The notes beneath the pieces were generated by a model, which had not been told where the DNA came from, made no database searches, and was given only the letters and a program-made list of their open reading frames with translations. DNA of 64,000 bases from Methylorubrum extorquens (GTDB lineage Bacteria; Pseudomonadota; Alphaproteobacteria; Rhizobiales; Beijerinckiaceae), in assembly GCF_024169925.1 (NCBI RefSeq), contig NZ_JALJXF010000001.1, positions 626,001 through 690,000 of the forward strand, given 5' to 3'. The position numbers and the translations under genes are program-made. Position 1 is the first letter of the stretch. Every line of letters starts with the position of its first letter. This document shows, piece by piece, positions 44,994 to 54,021 of the stretch.

Positions 44994-45647
44994 TTACGGG
45001 CGGACGCCTCGCAGGAACATCTCGACGTTGCGCTTCAGTGCCTCCCGCTTGAGGTGGGTCATCTCGGGTCGTTCCAGGCCGAGGACCGCCATGTCGAGCG
45101 GCTGTCGGATCGTCGCGTTGAGGAAGTAGTTGGCTGCGAAGCGGACGTCTTCGACCACGATCTGGCCGGTCCGCACGCCGGCCTCCAGGCAGTGCTCGAT
45201 CATCGCGTGGATTCGGGACTGGCCGAAGTCGCACATTGCGTGGGCGAACTGCGGGAAGCGCTTGGCCTCCGCCGTGATGATTCGCTGGAACGCGACGACG
45301 TCCGGAACCAATGCGGACTGCAGCGTCGCCAGGGCGAGCCTGTGCAGACGTTCGCCAACAGGACCATCGTGGGCCGCTTCACGCTCGATGGCCGGTATGC
45401 GCTGCTCGATAAAGCGCACGCAAACGGCCTCGAACAGGTCTGCCTTCGATCCGAACCTAACGTAGAAAGTCTTCTTCGAGATCCCAGCCGCAGTCGCGAT
45501 GGCGTCGATGCTGGCCGCCTCGAACCCCTCTGACAGGAAGATCGGGGTGGCAGCATCCAAGATCCGCAGGGTTGCTTCGCCCTCCGTCCCGCGCGCAGGG
45601 CGCCCGACACGCCTCTGAGGCGCCGCCAACGCTGACTCCGTAGGCAT
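44994..45647 (-). CDS. TetR/AcrR-family repressor of the EmrAB-type pump
   Basis: A 217-residue regulator. The DNA-binding domain reads TLRILDAATPIFLSEGFEAA then IATAAGISKKTFYVRFGSKA, as in AcrR-like proteins. The C-terminal domain (AEAKRFPQFAHAMCDFGQSR) matches the TetR_C group that controls drug pumps. It is divergent from the emrA-like gene at 45836. The 188-base gap contains a perfect GGGGATCCCC palindrome at 45701, so it is probably the local repressor of the pump. Confidence 0.92.
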   Translation of the reverse strand: MPTESALAAPQRRVGRPARGTEGEATLRILDAATPIFLSEGFEAASIDAIATAAGISKKTFYVRFGSKADLFEAVCVRFIEQRIPAIEREAAHDGPVGERLHRLALATLQSALVPDVVAFQRIITAEAKRFPQFAHAMCDFGQSRIHAMIEHCLEAGVRTGQIVVEDVRFAANYFLNATIRQPLDMAVLGLERPEMTHLKREALKRNVEMFLRGVRP

Positions 45648-45700
45648 CGATGTCGCTCCTCCCTTGCAGGAAACGTAGCGGTCGCCTTTCCCTAACGGAA

Positions 45701-45710
45701 GGGGATCCCC
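45701..45710. promoter_or_regulatory. Palindrome in TetR/emrA intergenic gap
   Basis: GGGGATCCCC is a perfect 10-base palindrome between divergent genes, with AA on the left and CTAGG on the right. It is the best candidate operator in the gap, though short. Confidence 0.4.
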
Positions 45711-45835
45711 CTAGGTAGTGCCGAATCACCCATGAATAAGGGTGCGTCAGCCTACGAATTTGAATTGCGCGCCATGCAGAACGAGATTAGGGAACGGCGT
45801 CGTTTCATATAATTCGGTCGCGTGGCGGACGTACG

Positions 45836-47128
45836 ATGGCAGTGGCTGAGCAGGACTCGGAGACCCGTTCCCAGGCGCGGAGCCACGATGGCGCTGAACG
45901 CGGGCCGCGTAGTGACGACAAGTCCGCGGGCGACACCGCGTCGAAGGCCGATGGCGAGCGGGAGGATGCCGAGAAGCCGTCACCTCTGAAGAAGACCTGG
46001 GTGAAGGTTCTGCTCGCCGTCATCGGGATCGCTGCCATCGTCGGCACCGGGATCTGGGCATACCGGTATTGGACGGTCGGCCGGTTCTTCCAGGAGACCA
46101 ACAACGCCTACATCAAGGCCGATCAGGTGACGGTCTCTCCCCAGGTCTCGGGGTACGTTTCCTCGCTTCCGGTGTCGGCGAACCAAGTCGTGGCTGCAGG
46201 CCAGATCCTGATGACCATCGACGACGGCGAGGCCCAGGCGAGGCTCACGGAGCAGCAGGCCCAGGTCGACGTGCGCCAGGCCGACGTCGCCCGCGCGGAG
46301 ACCGAGCTCTCGCGGCAGCAGGCGCAGATCGACCAGGCCAAGGCACAGCTGTCCGTCTCGCAGGTCAACGCTCGGTTCTCCGCCGAGCAGGTCCGGCGCT
46401 ACAAGCCGCTCGCGGCATCGGGCGCCGACACCGTGGAAAAGCTCGACCAGTATCGTAGCCAAGCCGAGCAGAACGACGCTCAGGTCGAGGTCAACAAGGC
46501 CCAGTTGCTATCGGCCACGAAACAGGTCGACACCCTGAAGGCTGCAGTGGTCCAGGCCAAGGCCGCAGTGGATCAGGCCCGCGCCGGGCTGCTACGGGCC
46601 CGCATCGACATCGGCCACGCCACGATCAAAAGTCCCATCGCCGGCCGAGTTGGTGACCTGACCGCCCGGGTCGGCCAGTACGTCCAGGCCAGTACGCGCC
46701 TGATGAGCGTCGTGCCGGTCGACGACCTCTACATCGACGCGAACTTCAAGGAGACCCAGGTCGGCCTGATGCGGATCGGGCAGCCGGTGACCGTCGCCGT
46801 CGACGCCCTCTCGGGTAGGGACCTGCAGGGGCGCGTGGCCAGCTTCTCGCCGGGCACCGGCGCACAGTTCGCGCTGATCCCGCCCGAGAACGCCACCGGC
46901 AACTTCACCAAGATCGTACAGCGCGTGCCGGTCCGCATCCGGTTCAAGGCCGGCTCCGAGGCTCGCAAGGTCTTGGTTCCCGGGCTGAGCGTCGTCGTCA
47001 CGGTCGATACACGCGCGGCGACCGACGAGGAGAAGGACGAGGAGGACGGCGAGGCCGAAGAGCCCGTGGCACAGGTGGGACCGGGCGGACAGGTCGGCCG
47101 GGCGCGTTCGGCGGGCGCCCGTCCGTGA
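45836..47128 (+). CDS. EmrA/HlyD-type membrane fusion protein
   Basis: A 430-residue periplasmic adaptor for a drug pump. It has a cytoplasmic acidic N-terminal tail, one membrane helix (VLLAVIGIAAIVGTGIWAYR, about 58-77), and a biotinyl-lipoyl-type domain (NNAYIKADQVTVSPQVSGYV). A long Gln/Ala-rich coiled coil follows (EQQAQVDVRQADVARAETEL), then the matching lipoyl half (ATIKSPIAGRVGDLTARVGQ) and beta barrel. The last 40 residues are acidic and then basic. Its stop codon overlaps the GTG start of the permease gene, so the two are coupled. Confidence 0.93.
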   Translation: MAVAEQDSETRSQARSHDGAERGPRSDDKSAGDTASKADGEREDAEKPSPLKKTWVKVLLAVIGIAAIVGTGIWAYRYWTVGRFFQETNNAYIKADQVTVSPQVSGYVSSLPVSANQVVAAGQILMTIDDGEAQARLTEQQAQVDVRQADVARAETELSRQQAQIDQAKAQLSVSQVNARFSAEQVRRYKPLAASGADTVEKLDQYRSQAEQNDAQVEVNKAQLLSATKQVDTLKAAVVQAKAAVDQARAGLLRARIDIGHATIKSPIAGRVGDLTARVGQYVQASTRLMSVVPVDDLYIDANFKETQVGLMRIGQPVTVAVDALSGRDLQGRVASFSPGTGAQFALIPPENATGNFTKIVQRVPVRIRFKAGSEARKVLVPGLSVVVTVDTRAATDEEKDEEDGEAEEPVAQVGPGGQVGRARSAGARP

Positions 47129-48672
47129 GCGAGCACCACACCCCTCCGGCCAAGGCGGACGCCGCCGCCTGGCTTGCCGTCGCAGCCGGGACCATCGGCG
47201 CGCTGATGGCGACCCTCGACACCTCCATCGTCAACGCCGCCCTGCCGACCATCCAGGGCGAGATCGGCGCCAGCGGCTCGGAGGGCACGTGGATCTCGAC
47301 GTCCTACCTCGTCGCCGAGATCATCATCATCCCGCTCACGGGATGGCTCGAACGCGTCTTCGGCCTGCGCAACTTCTTGGTCACGTGCACCATCCTGTTC
47401 GTCGGCTTCTCGGTGCTGTGCGGGGTGGCGACCAACCTCGACATGATGATCATCGGCCGCGTCGGCCAGGGATTGGCCGGCGGCGGCATGATCCCGACGG
47501 CGCTCACCATCGTCGCGACGCGCCTGCCTCCGGAGAAGCAACCCATCGGGGTCGCCCTGTTCGGGATGACCGCCGTGCTCGGCCCTGTCGTCGGTCCCGT
47601 CATCGGCGGCTGGCTCACGGAGAACGCGAGCTGGCACTACCTGTTCTTCATCAACGTCCCCATCGGCCTCGGCCTTCTCGTCCTGCTCTTCGTGGGCCTG
47701 CCGCACGAGAAGGCCCAACCGGCACAGATCTTCCAAGGCGACTGGTTCGGCATCCTCGGCCTCATCATCGGCCTCGGCTGCCTCACCGTGGTGCTGGAGG
47801 ACGGTCAGCGCGAGCAGTGGTTCGACTCGAACCTCATCGTCTCGCTGAGCGTGGCAGCGGCCTTCGGCTTCGTCCTGCTCGCCATCGGGCAACTCACCGC
47901 AAGAGTCCCGGTGATCGACATGAGCCTTCTGCGCAAGCGGGCCTTCGGCAGCGTGTTCCTGATGAGCTTCGCGGTCGGCGGTGGGCTCTACGGCATCCTC
48001 TACCTGATCCCCCAGTTCCTGGCGCAGGTGCCGCGCTACAACGCCGAGCAGGCGGGGCACATCGTGCTGCTCTCGGGTGTGCCGACCCTGATGATGCTGC
48101 CCTTCTTCCCATTCCTGATCCGCGTGATCGACGTGCGGATCGCCGTCGCCCTCGGCCTGATCTTCTACGGCTGGAGCTGCTTCCTCGATTCCGGTCTCAC
48201 CACCGACGACGCGGGCGGCCAGTTCGTGGTCTCGCAACTCCTGCGCGGGCTCGGTCAGGGCTTCTCGCTGCTGTTCCTCAACCAGGCCGCGACGACGTCA
48301 GTCCCGCCCGAGAAGGCGAACGACGCCTCCGGCCTGTTCAACGGCGCACGCAACCTCGGCGGCTCCTTCGGTCTCGCCCTGATCACCACCCTGCAGGAGC
48401 GGCGGAACGACCTCCACACTGACCGCCTGCTCGAATCCGTGAACGCCAACTCCGTCCTGGCTCAGGATCGCCTGAACGCGATGGGCGGTGCGGGCGGCCC
48501 CGACGGCATGCGTCAGGCCCTCGCAGGCCTGAAGCAGGTCGTCGACACCCAGGCGCTGGTGATGACTTTCTCCGACCTCTTCTTCGTCTTCGGTGTGATC
48601 ATGCTGGTGGTCATTCCCCTCGTCCTGTTCCTGCGTCCGCTGCCCAAGGGCGGTCCGGTCGCGATGCATTGA
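47125..48672 (+). CDS. EmrB/QacA-type (DHA2) drug exporter
   Basis: A 515-residue 14-helix major facilitator of the DHA2 group, which exports drugs with proton exchange. The motif LATLDTSIVNAALPTIQGEI is in helix 1, the DHA motif A-like loop follows as GRVGQGLAGGGMIPTALTIV, and motif C is GMTAVLGPVVGPVIGGWLTE. The substrate cannot be told. The start is GTG at 47125, overlapping the emrA stop (GTGA). The outer-membrane factor gene follows directly, so the three form a complete tripartite pump. Confidence 0.94.
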   Translation: MSEHHTPPAKADAAAWLAVAAGTIGALMATLDTSIVNAALPTIQGEIGASGSEGTWISTSYLVAEIIIIPLTGWLERVFGLRNFLVTCTILFVGFSVLCGVATNLDMMIIGRVGQGLAGGGMIPTALTIVATRLPPEKQPIGVALFGMTAVLGPVVGPVIGGWLTENASWHYLFFINVPIGLGLLVLLFVGLPHEKAQPAQIFQGDWFGILGLIIGLGCLTVVLEDGQREQWFDSNLIVSLSVAAAFGFVLLAIGQLTARVPVIDMSLLRKRAFGSVFLMSFAVGGGLYGILYLIPQFLAQVPRYNAEQAGHIVLLSGVPTLMMLPFFPFLIRVIDVRIAVALGLIFYGWSCFLDSGLTTDDAGGQFVVSQLLRGLGQGFSLLFLNQAATTSVPPEKANDASGLFNGARNLGGSFGLALITTLQERRNDLHTDRLLESVNANSVLAQDRLNAMGGAGGPDGMRQALAGLKQVVDTQALVMTFSDLFFVFGVIMLVVIPLVLFLRPLPKGGPVAMH

Positions 48673-48683
48673 GTCACCGCGTC

Positions 48684-50174
48684 ATGACCCTCAGAACCCT
48701 GCTTGGCGCCGCGGCGCCCGCGACGGTCGCGGCCTTCCTCGGCGGCTGCGTCGTCGGTCCGGACTACGCGGGCGCCCCGGACGCCGCGCCCCGTGCCACG
48801 ACCGGAGCACCGTTCGTACGGGCCGCCACGGTGCGGACCGCCGTTCCAGTCGACCCGCCGGCACGGTGGTGGATCGCCCTGCGGGACCCCGTGCTGAGCG
48901 ACCTCGTCGAGGAGGCGCTTGCCTCCAGCACCAACATTCAGATCGCCTCGGCTCGCCTGCGTCAGTCCCGTGCCATGCTCGGCCAAAGGACGGCCGACCT
49001 CGCCCCGAGCATCTCGGCGAACACCTTCGCGCTGAACAATCAGCTCCCCGTCAGGGACTTCGTCGGAAGCGGCCCGGGCGCCGGTGCATCCGGGGCGACC
49101 GTTCCGAAGTCGCTGAACATCGACCTGTACAACGCGAGCTTCGACGCCACCTGGGAGATCGACATCTTCGGTGGCAAGCAGCGCGCCATCGAGCAGGCGG
49201 CAGCCCAGGGCGAGGCCGCCGAGGCGGCGCTCGCCGACGCGCAGGTACAGGTCGCGGCCGAGGTCGCGCAGGCCTACGTCACCCTGCGCGGGGCTCAGAG
49301 GCGTCTTGCGCTGACACAGAGGGCGGCGGGTCTGCAACGCCAAGCCGTCAGATTGAGCGAGCAACGGCTCGGCGGCGGCGCGGCGTCGTCGCTCGACGTC
49401 GAGCGCCTGCGCACCCAGTTCGAGACCACCGCCTCGCAGGCCCCGGCGTTCCAGGCCCAGATCGACCAGTCCCTGAACCAGATCGCCGTCCTGATCACGC
49501 GGGAGCCGGGCGCCGTCGATGCCCTCCTGAAGCCGCCGCGTGCGGTGCCGATGCCGCCGCGTGTGGTGGCCATCGGCGACCCCGCCGCCATGATCCGGCG
49601 GCGTCCGGACATCCGTCGGGCCGAGCGTGAGCTCGCCGCCGCCAACGCCCAGATCGGGCAATCGGTGGCCCGGCTGTTCCCACGCGTGAATCTGATCGGC
49701 AACGCCGGTTGGGTCTCGCCCAACATCGGCTCCATCGGCTCGCTCGCGGCCTCGACCTACAACCTCGGGCCGACCCTGTCGTGGAGTATCCTCGACTTCG
49801 GACGCACCCTTGCTCAGATCCGCCAGTCCGAGGCCGGGACGGACGTGGCGCTGGCTCAGTACGAGCAGGCCGTGCTGCAGGCGATGCAGGACGCCGAGAC
49901 GTCGCTTTCGCGCTACGGCAATCAGCGCGCCACCGTGGCGCGCCTCGCCAGGGCCAACGCGTCGGCGGGTCGGGCCTCGATGCTGACGGACCAGCGCAAC
50001 GACGCCGGCACGATCAGCACCATCGACGTCCTCGACGTCGAGCGCCAGCGCCTCCAGGCGGAGCAGAGCCTCGCCCAGGCGCAGGCGGAGTACACCAACG
50101 CCTACGTCGCGCTTCAGAAGAGCCTCGGCCTCGGCTGGGGCCTGGGCCCGGAGCGCGTGGCACTCGTCGAGTGA
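48684..50174 (+). CDS. Outer-membrane efflux factor, NodT/OprM-type lipoprotein
   Basis: A 496-residue TolC-like channel. The signal peptide ends in a lipobox (AAFLGGC), so it is a lipid-anchored outer-membrane factor as in the NodT/OprM subgroup. Conserved pieces are VGPDYAGAPDA, TWEIDIFGGKQRAIEQAAAQ, VTLRGAQRRLALTQRAAGLQ, the repeat-like IRRRPDIRRAERELAAANAQ, and LSWSILDFGRTLAQIRQSEA. ATG 48684 begins 12 bases past the exporter stop codon. Together with the two upstream genes it completes an EmrAB-TolC-type pump. Confidence 0.94.
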   Translation: MTLRTLLGAAAPATVAAFLGGCVVGPDYAGAPDAAPRATTGAPFVRAATVRTAVPVDPPARWWIALRDPVLSDLVEEALASSTNIQIASARLRQSRAMLGQRTADLAPSISANTFALNNQLPVRDFVGSGPGAGASGATVPKSLNIDLYNASFDATWEIDIFGGKQRAIEQAAAQGEAAEAALADAQVQVAAEVAQAYVTLRGAQRRLALTQRAAGLQRQAVRLSEQRLGGGAASSLDVERLRTQFETTASQAPAFQAQIDQSLNQIAVLITREPGAVDALLKPPRAVPMPPRVVAIGDPAAMIRRRPDIRRAERELAAANAQIGQSVARLFPRVNLIGNAGWVSPNIGSIGSLAASTYNLGPTLSWSILDFGRTLAQIRQSEAGTDVALAQYEQAVLQAMQDAETSLSRYGNQRATVARLARANASAGRASMLTDQRNDAGTISTIDVLDVERQRLQAEQSLAQAQAEYTNAYVALQKSLGLGWGLGPERVALVE

Positions 50175-50208
50175 TGAAACGCCGCTCGCTCGAACGACGC
50201 TCGACACA

Positions 50209-50226
50209 GGGGTCCGGGCGGACCCC
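50209..50226 (+). terminator. Hairpin after the pump operon
   Basis: GGGGTCC pairs with GGACCCC over a four-base loop 35 bases beyond the last pump gene. Only a short CTT follows, so termination is probable rather than certain. Confidence 0.5.
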
Positions 50227-50636
50227 CTTCCGGGCCGCCGAAGTTCAGAAATCAAATCCAGGGAGTTTCCAGATGGAAAATCCGGGATCAAGCCATTCGA
50301 AAAACCAGATCTCGACCATATGTGATTCGTGACATGAAGATCGTTTACTTGTTCATTGCATATTTGTTCATGACGCTAATTTCTATATGATTTATTATGT
50401 TCGAATTTGAAATATAGGAAAAATGCTACGATAGATATTTGCCAAGATAGTGGAAGATTCGATCTGATGATCATCTTCGATATCGCGTTCGTCGAAGAAC
50501 CCTGGATTTTTATTGATCGCGCGTCCCAAGCCTGTTGGGCCGCGTGGTGCGACGGCCGGCTCATCCCGCCCCCCTTTGAGCCGGCCGTTCTGCTCGCTCG
50601 AAGCCCGGCGCCGCCTTGGGTACCTTAGGAAACCTT
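50227..50636. other. AT-rich intergenic stretch before the patatin gene
   Basis: About 410 bases; 50280-50500 is much richer in A and T than its surroundings. An open frame runs 50407-50628 but matches nothing I know and has no good ribosome site. The right end must hold the promoter of the lipoprotein gene. It may be an old junction of transferred DNA. Confidence 0.45.
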
Positions 50637-51830
50637 ATGACGTTCCCCCGCCGCCATAGCCTGTCGCGCATAGCCCTCGTCTCGGCGGTCGCCGGATCGC
50701 TGGGGGGGTGCACCTCCGTACCCCGCATTGCCTATGGCTCGGGCGAGTCCGCGGCCGGGCAGGTGTCTGGCATCCCCGGCGCCCGCGCCTACTCGGATGC
50801 GTCCGTCGAAACATTCACTGCGATGCTGTCTGACAAGTCGGTACGCAACCGCCCCTTCTCCTACCTCGCCTTGTCGGGCGGGGGCGGCGACGGCGCCTTC
50901 GGGGCCGGGGTGCTCAACGGCTGGACCGCGACCGGCACCCGCCCCGAGTTCAGCCTCGTCTCCGGTGTGAGCACGGGCGCCCTGATCGCGCCGTTCGCCT
51001 TTCTCGGGCCGGACTACGATCCGGTGCTGACCGAGATCTACACCAGCGGCGTCGCCGGCAGCCTGGTGAAGGACCCGAGTGTCGTGAACGTGCTGTTCGG
51101 TTCCGGGCTGTTCGGCGACGACCGCCTGCGCGATCTCGTCGGACGCTACGTCACGCCGGACCTTCTCGCCGCCGTCGCCACCGAGCATGCCAAGGGTCGC
51201 CGCCTGCTCGTCGTGACGACCAATCTCGACGCCAAGCGCGCGATGATCTGGAACATGAGTGCTATCGCCGCGAGCGGCGCACCCAACGCCGTGACGCTGT
51301 TCCGGGATGTGCTCACCGCCTCCGCCAGCATTCCTGCGGTGTTCCCGCCCCAACTGCTCGACGTGCGGACCGGCGACCGCGCCTTCCAGGAGCTTCATGT
51401 CGACGGCTCGGTGGTGACACCGGTCTTCACCGTGCCGCAGGCGTTCCTGGTGCGCGGCGGCCGGGCCGGATCGGTCCCGCGCAAATCCAACATCTACGTC
51501 CTGATGAACGGCAGGGTCGAACCCGACTTCGAGTTGGTGAGGAACGACACGCTCTCCATCGTCGAGCAGACGGTCGCAACGGGCAGCCAGGCCCGCAGCC
51601 GCGCGAGCCTTGCGGCGACCTACGCCTTCTCCCGGGCCAACAACATCGGCTTCCACCTCACCTACATCGACGACGACGCGCCGCGGACCTCGACCGCGCG
51701 CGGCTTCGATACGGCCTACATGCGCAGCCTCTACCAAGCCGGCTACGACCGGGCCCGGTCCGGATCGGCCTGGCGGGCGGACGTGCCTGTCTCGCCGCTG
51801 ACGGCGAAGGTCATCGCATCGGCAAACTAG
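50637..51830 (+). CDS. Patatin-like phospholipase, predicted lipoprotein
   Basis: A 397-residue lipid acyl hydrolase. A signal with lipobox (AGSLGGC, Cys25) suggests envelope anchoring. The oxyanion-hole loop is ALSGGGGDGAFGAGVL, the nucleophile elbow is GVSTG with Ser112, and the catalytic Asp is in LHVDGSVV. It belongs to the bacterial patatin group that cleaves phospholipids. AGGAAACCT precedes ATG 50637. The gene ends at a TAG whose TA is the target site of the IS630 element that follows; the base after the far end of the IS is also G, so the original stop codon is kept and the protein is unchanged. Confidence 0.9.
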   Translation: MTFPRRHSLSRIALVSAVAGSLGGCTSVPRIAYGSGESAAGQVSGIPGARAYSDASVETFTAMLSDKSVRNRPFSYLALSGGGGDGAFGAGVLNGWTATGTRPEFSLVSGVSTGALIAPFAFLGPDYDPVLTEIYTSGVAGSLVKDPSVVNVLFGSGLFGDDRLRDLVGRYVTPDLLAAVATEHAKGRRLLVVTTNLDAKRAMIWNMSAIAASGAPNAVTLFRDVLTASASIPAVFPPQLLDVRTGDRAFQELHVDGSVVTPVFTVPQAFLVRGGRAGSVPRKSNIYVLMNGRVEPDFELVRNDTLSIVEQTVATGSQARSRASLAATYAFSRANNIGFHLTYIDDDAPRTSTARGFDTAYMRSLYQAGYDRARSGSAWRADVPVSPLTAKVIASAN

Positions 51831-52977
51831 TGGTTCAGCCCTGACGGTTGAGTCCGTCCGGGGTTCCGGTTTGAAGTCCGTCCTGCGAGTCTCGTGGGAT
51901 GCGCAGTGACATCTCTTTCACGCTCTCCGCCTCGGATCGCCTTCGGCTAGAGGCCCTGGTCGCGGATCGAAACACTCCGCAGAAGCACGTTTGGCGCGCT
52001 CGCATCGTGCTGCTGAGCGCCGATGGGATCGGGACGCACGCGATCATGCGTGAGGCGGCCGTGTCCAAGACGGCGGTCTGGCGCTGGCAGGACCGCTTCG
52101 CGCAGGAGGGCGTCGAAGGGCTCCTGCGAGACAAGACGCGGCCGGCGCGCATCCCGCCGCTGGGGCCGGAGGTGGCGGCGCGTGTTGTGGCTCTGACGCA
52201 GGAAGATCCGCCCGGCGAGACCACGCATTGGACGGCCGCCGCCATGAGCAAGGTCACAGCCATAAGCATTTCGTCGGTGCAGCGGATCTGGCGGAGGCAC
52301 GGCCTACAGCCACACCGGGTCCGGCAGTTCAAGCTCTCTACCGACCCGGCCTTCGCTGCCAAATTGCGTGACGTCGTCGGGCTCTACGTCGATCCGCCCG
52401 CCCATGCCGTCGTGCTTTCGGTCGACGAGAAGAGCCAGATCCAAGCGCTCGCCCGCACGCAGGCCCCGTTGCCGATGAAGCCGGGCCAGCCGACGACGCG
52501 CACCCACGACTACAAGCGCCACGGCACGACGACCCTGTTTGCCGCTCTGGACATCCTGGAGGGCAAGGTGATTGGCCGCTGCATGCAGCGCCACCGGCAT
52601 CAGGAGTTCATCCGTTTCCTCAACGCGGTCGAGGCGGCGGTTCCGGCGGGCAAGATCGTCCACGCGATCCTGGACAACTATGCCGTTCACAAGCACCCGA
52701 AGGTCCGCGCCTGGCTCGATCGCCACCCACGCTGGACCTTCCATTTCACCCCGACCTCAGCCTCGTGGCTCAACGCCGTTGAGGGCTTCTTCGCCAAGCT
52801 CGCAAAACGCCGCCTGCGACGCGGCGTGTTCGGATCGCTGATCGAGGTACAGGCGGCCATCAAACGCTTCATCGCCGAGAGCAACGGCGACCCCAAGCCC
52901 TTCACCTGGACCGCCGACCCGGATCGCATCATCCAGGCCGCAAGGCGCGGGCACCAAGTGTTAGACTCGCACCACTA
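51828..52977 (+). mobile_element. IS630-family insertion sequence, apparently intact
   Basis: A 1.15-kb element bounded by the TA dinucleotides typical of IS630/Tc1 insertion. The outer ends TAGTGGT and ACCACTA are inverted copies. It holds a single full-length transposase gene on the plus strand. It has entered the TA of the patatin gene stop codon. Confidence 0.9.
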
Positions 52978-52978
52978 G
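51899..52978 (+). CDS. IS630-family transposase
   Basis: A 359-residue DDE transposase. The N-terminal HTH region reads TPQKHVWRARIVLLSADGIG and MREAAVSKTAVWRWQDRFAQ. The catalytic residues are Asp in VVLSVDEKSQIQALART, Asp in VHAILDNYAVHKHPKV and Glu in SWLNAVEGFFAKLAKRRL. The TPTSASWLN segment before the Glu is diagnostic of the family. The gene uses the TAG at the right end of the element as its stop. All residues are intact, so activity is likely. Confidence 0.94.
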   Translation: MRSDISFTLSASDRLRLEALVADRNTPQKHVWRARIVLLSADGIGTHAIMREAAVSKTAVWRWQDRFAQEGVEGLLRDKTRPARIPPLGPEVAARVVALTQEDPPGETTHWTAAAMSKVTAISISSVQRIWRRHGLQPHRVRQFKLSTDPAFAAKLRDVVGLYVDPPAHAVVLSVDEKSQIQALARTQAPLPMKPGQPTTRTHDYKRHGTTTLFAALDILEGKVIGRCMQRHRHQEFIRFLNAVEAAVPAGKIVHAILDNYAVHKHPKVRAWLDRHPRWTFHFTPTSASWLNAVEGFFAKLAKRRLRRGVFGSLIEVQAAIKRFIAESNGDPKPFTWTADPDRIIQAARRGHQVLDSHH

Positions 52979-53018
52979 ACCATCCCCACCAGGGGGGCGT
53001 CAGCACGCATGGATTCCC

Positions 53019-53405
53019 ATGACCCCGCATCGAACGATTCAATGTCTTCTGCTCTACTTCCTGCTGCTCGGACCGGCGAACGCCCAGGCTCAGGCCGGTG
53101 TCGCCCCCGAGGTGAGGGAATGGTTGTCCGCCCTCGTGGCCAAAGTCGAAACCGCCGAGAATGCCAACGGCGTCGCCTGGAGCGGGCGACGCCCCCTCGT
53201 CGTCGACCTGAGGATCGTGGTCGGTGCGGACGGCGCGTTACGGGACGTTTCCGTTGGGGGACGTTCCCGCTCGCGTGCGACTGACGAGAGCGTCATCGCT
53301 GCTGTGAGGTCCGCGGCTCCCTTCGCGCGCCCTCCCGATGCGCTCCTCACGCCCGAGGGGACCGTGGACCTGAGCTTCCCGATGGAATTGACCCGACGCC
53401 AATGA
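53019..53405 (+). CDS. Exported TonB C-terminal-domain protein
   Basis: A 128-residue protein with a signal peptide (CLLLYFLLLGPANAQAQ) followed by a single TonB_C-type domain: PLVVDLRIVVGADGALRDVS, DESVIAAVRSAAPFARPPDA and VDLSFPMELTRRQ. Full TonB proteins have a cytoplasmic anchor and a Pro-rich spacer; this one has neither the length nor an HXX-type anchor, so it is probably a free periplasmic domain rather than an energy transducer. An IS630 element separates it from the patatin gene upstream. Confidence 0.75.
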   Translation: MTPHRTIQCLLLYFLLLGPANAQAQAGVAPEVREWLSALVAKVETAENANGVAWSGRRPLVVDLRIVVGADGALRDVSVGGRSRSRATDESVIAAVRSAAPFARPPDALLTPEGTVDLSFPMELTRRQ

Positions 53406-53555
53406 CGCGTCCCACACCCGCTCGGAAACCTGCCTCCGACACCGGGGCACCATCCGACGACCAACTTCGGCATTGCCGCGTCCCTGAGCGGTGGACACGT
53501 CCCGCTCCCGAAAGAGCCGGACACCGCTGACAAACCTGCGAACTCTCGGATGCCA

Positions 53556-53849
53556 ATGGGATACTTCACGAACCGAAACATCGTCACCAAGGCCGCGCGG
53601 AACGACCGCATCCGCTATCGTGCGACATTCCTCAACACGATCGGCACGTCGCTGGTCATGCTCGGCTTTTTCCTGCCAGGCATCAGGTTGTGGGATCAAT
53701 ACGACCACCGCTTGGCGTGGTCCGAGGTCCTGCAGGTCAGCCTGACCTATATCCGGACCGAACCCGGCTTCGTCAGCTTGATGGCCTTGGTCATCGGGTT
53801 CGCGCTCCACCTCTTGGCGGTGAACCATCTCGGCAGGCTTCAGGACTGA
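53556..53849 (+). CDS. Small membrane protein of unknown function
   Basis: A 97-residue protein with two hydrophobic segments, TSLVMLGFFLPGIRLW and GFVSLMALVIGFALHLLAVN, joined by a short acidic loop; both termini would be in the cytoplasm. The N-terminal 25 residues are basic. I do not recognise a family. It follows the TonB-C-domain gene by 150 bases on the same strand and may be co-transcribed. Confidence 0.5.
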   Translation: MGYFTNRNIVTKAARNDRIRYRATFLNTIGTSLVMLGFFLPGIRLWDQYDHRLAWSEVLQVSLTYIRTEPGFVSLMALVIGFALHLLAVNHLGRLQD

Positions 53850-54021
53850 CGAACCCATGTTCGCCCAGGAATATCCTGTGACCGAAATCAGCCGGTCCGC
53901 TTTCCACCTAACCCGGTCATATGGCCCTGTTTCCAGCACCTGGGAGCGGACATTCCGACTTTCTGCAAAGGGTCCGTAACCGGGAATTGCCCATCGGCCT
54001 CATGAAGCTTGAGCCAAGTGC

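Noticed and set aside
53019..53405. Functional TonB energy transducer
   Set aside because: Only the C-terminal domain is present behind a cleavable signal; no membrane anchor or Pro-rich spacer, and no ExbB/ExbD genes nearby.
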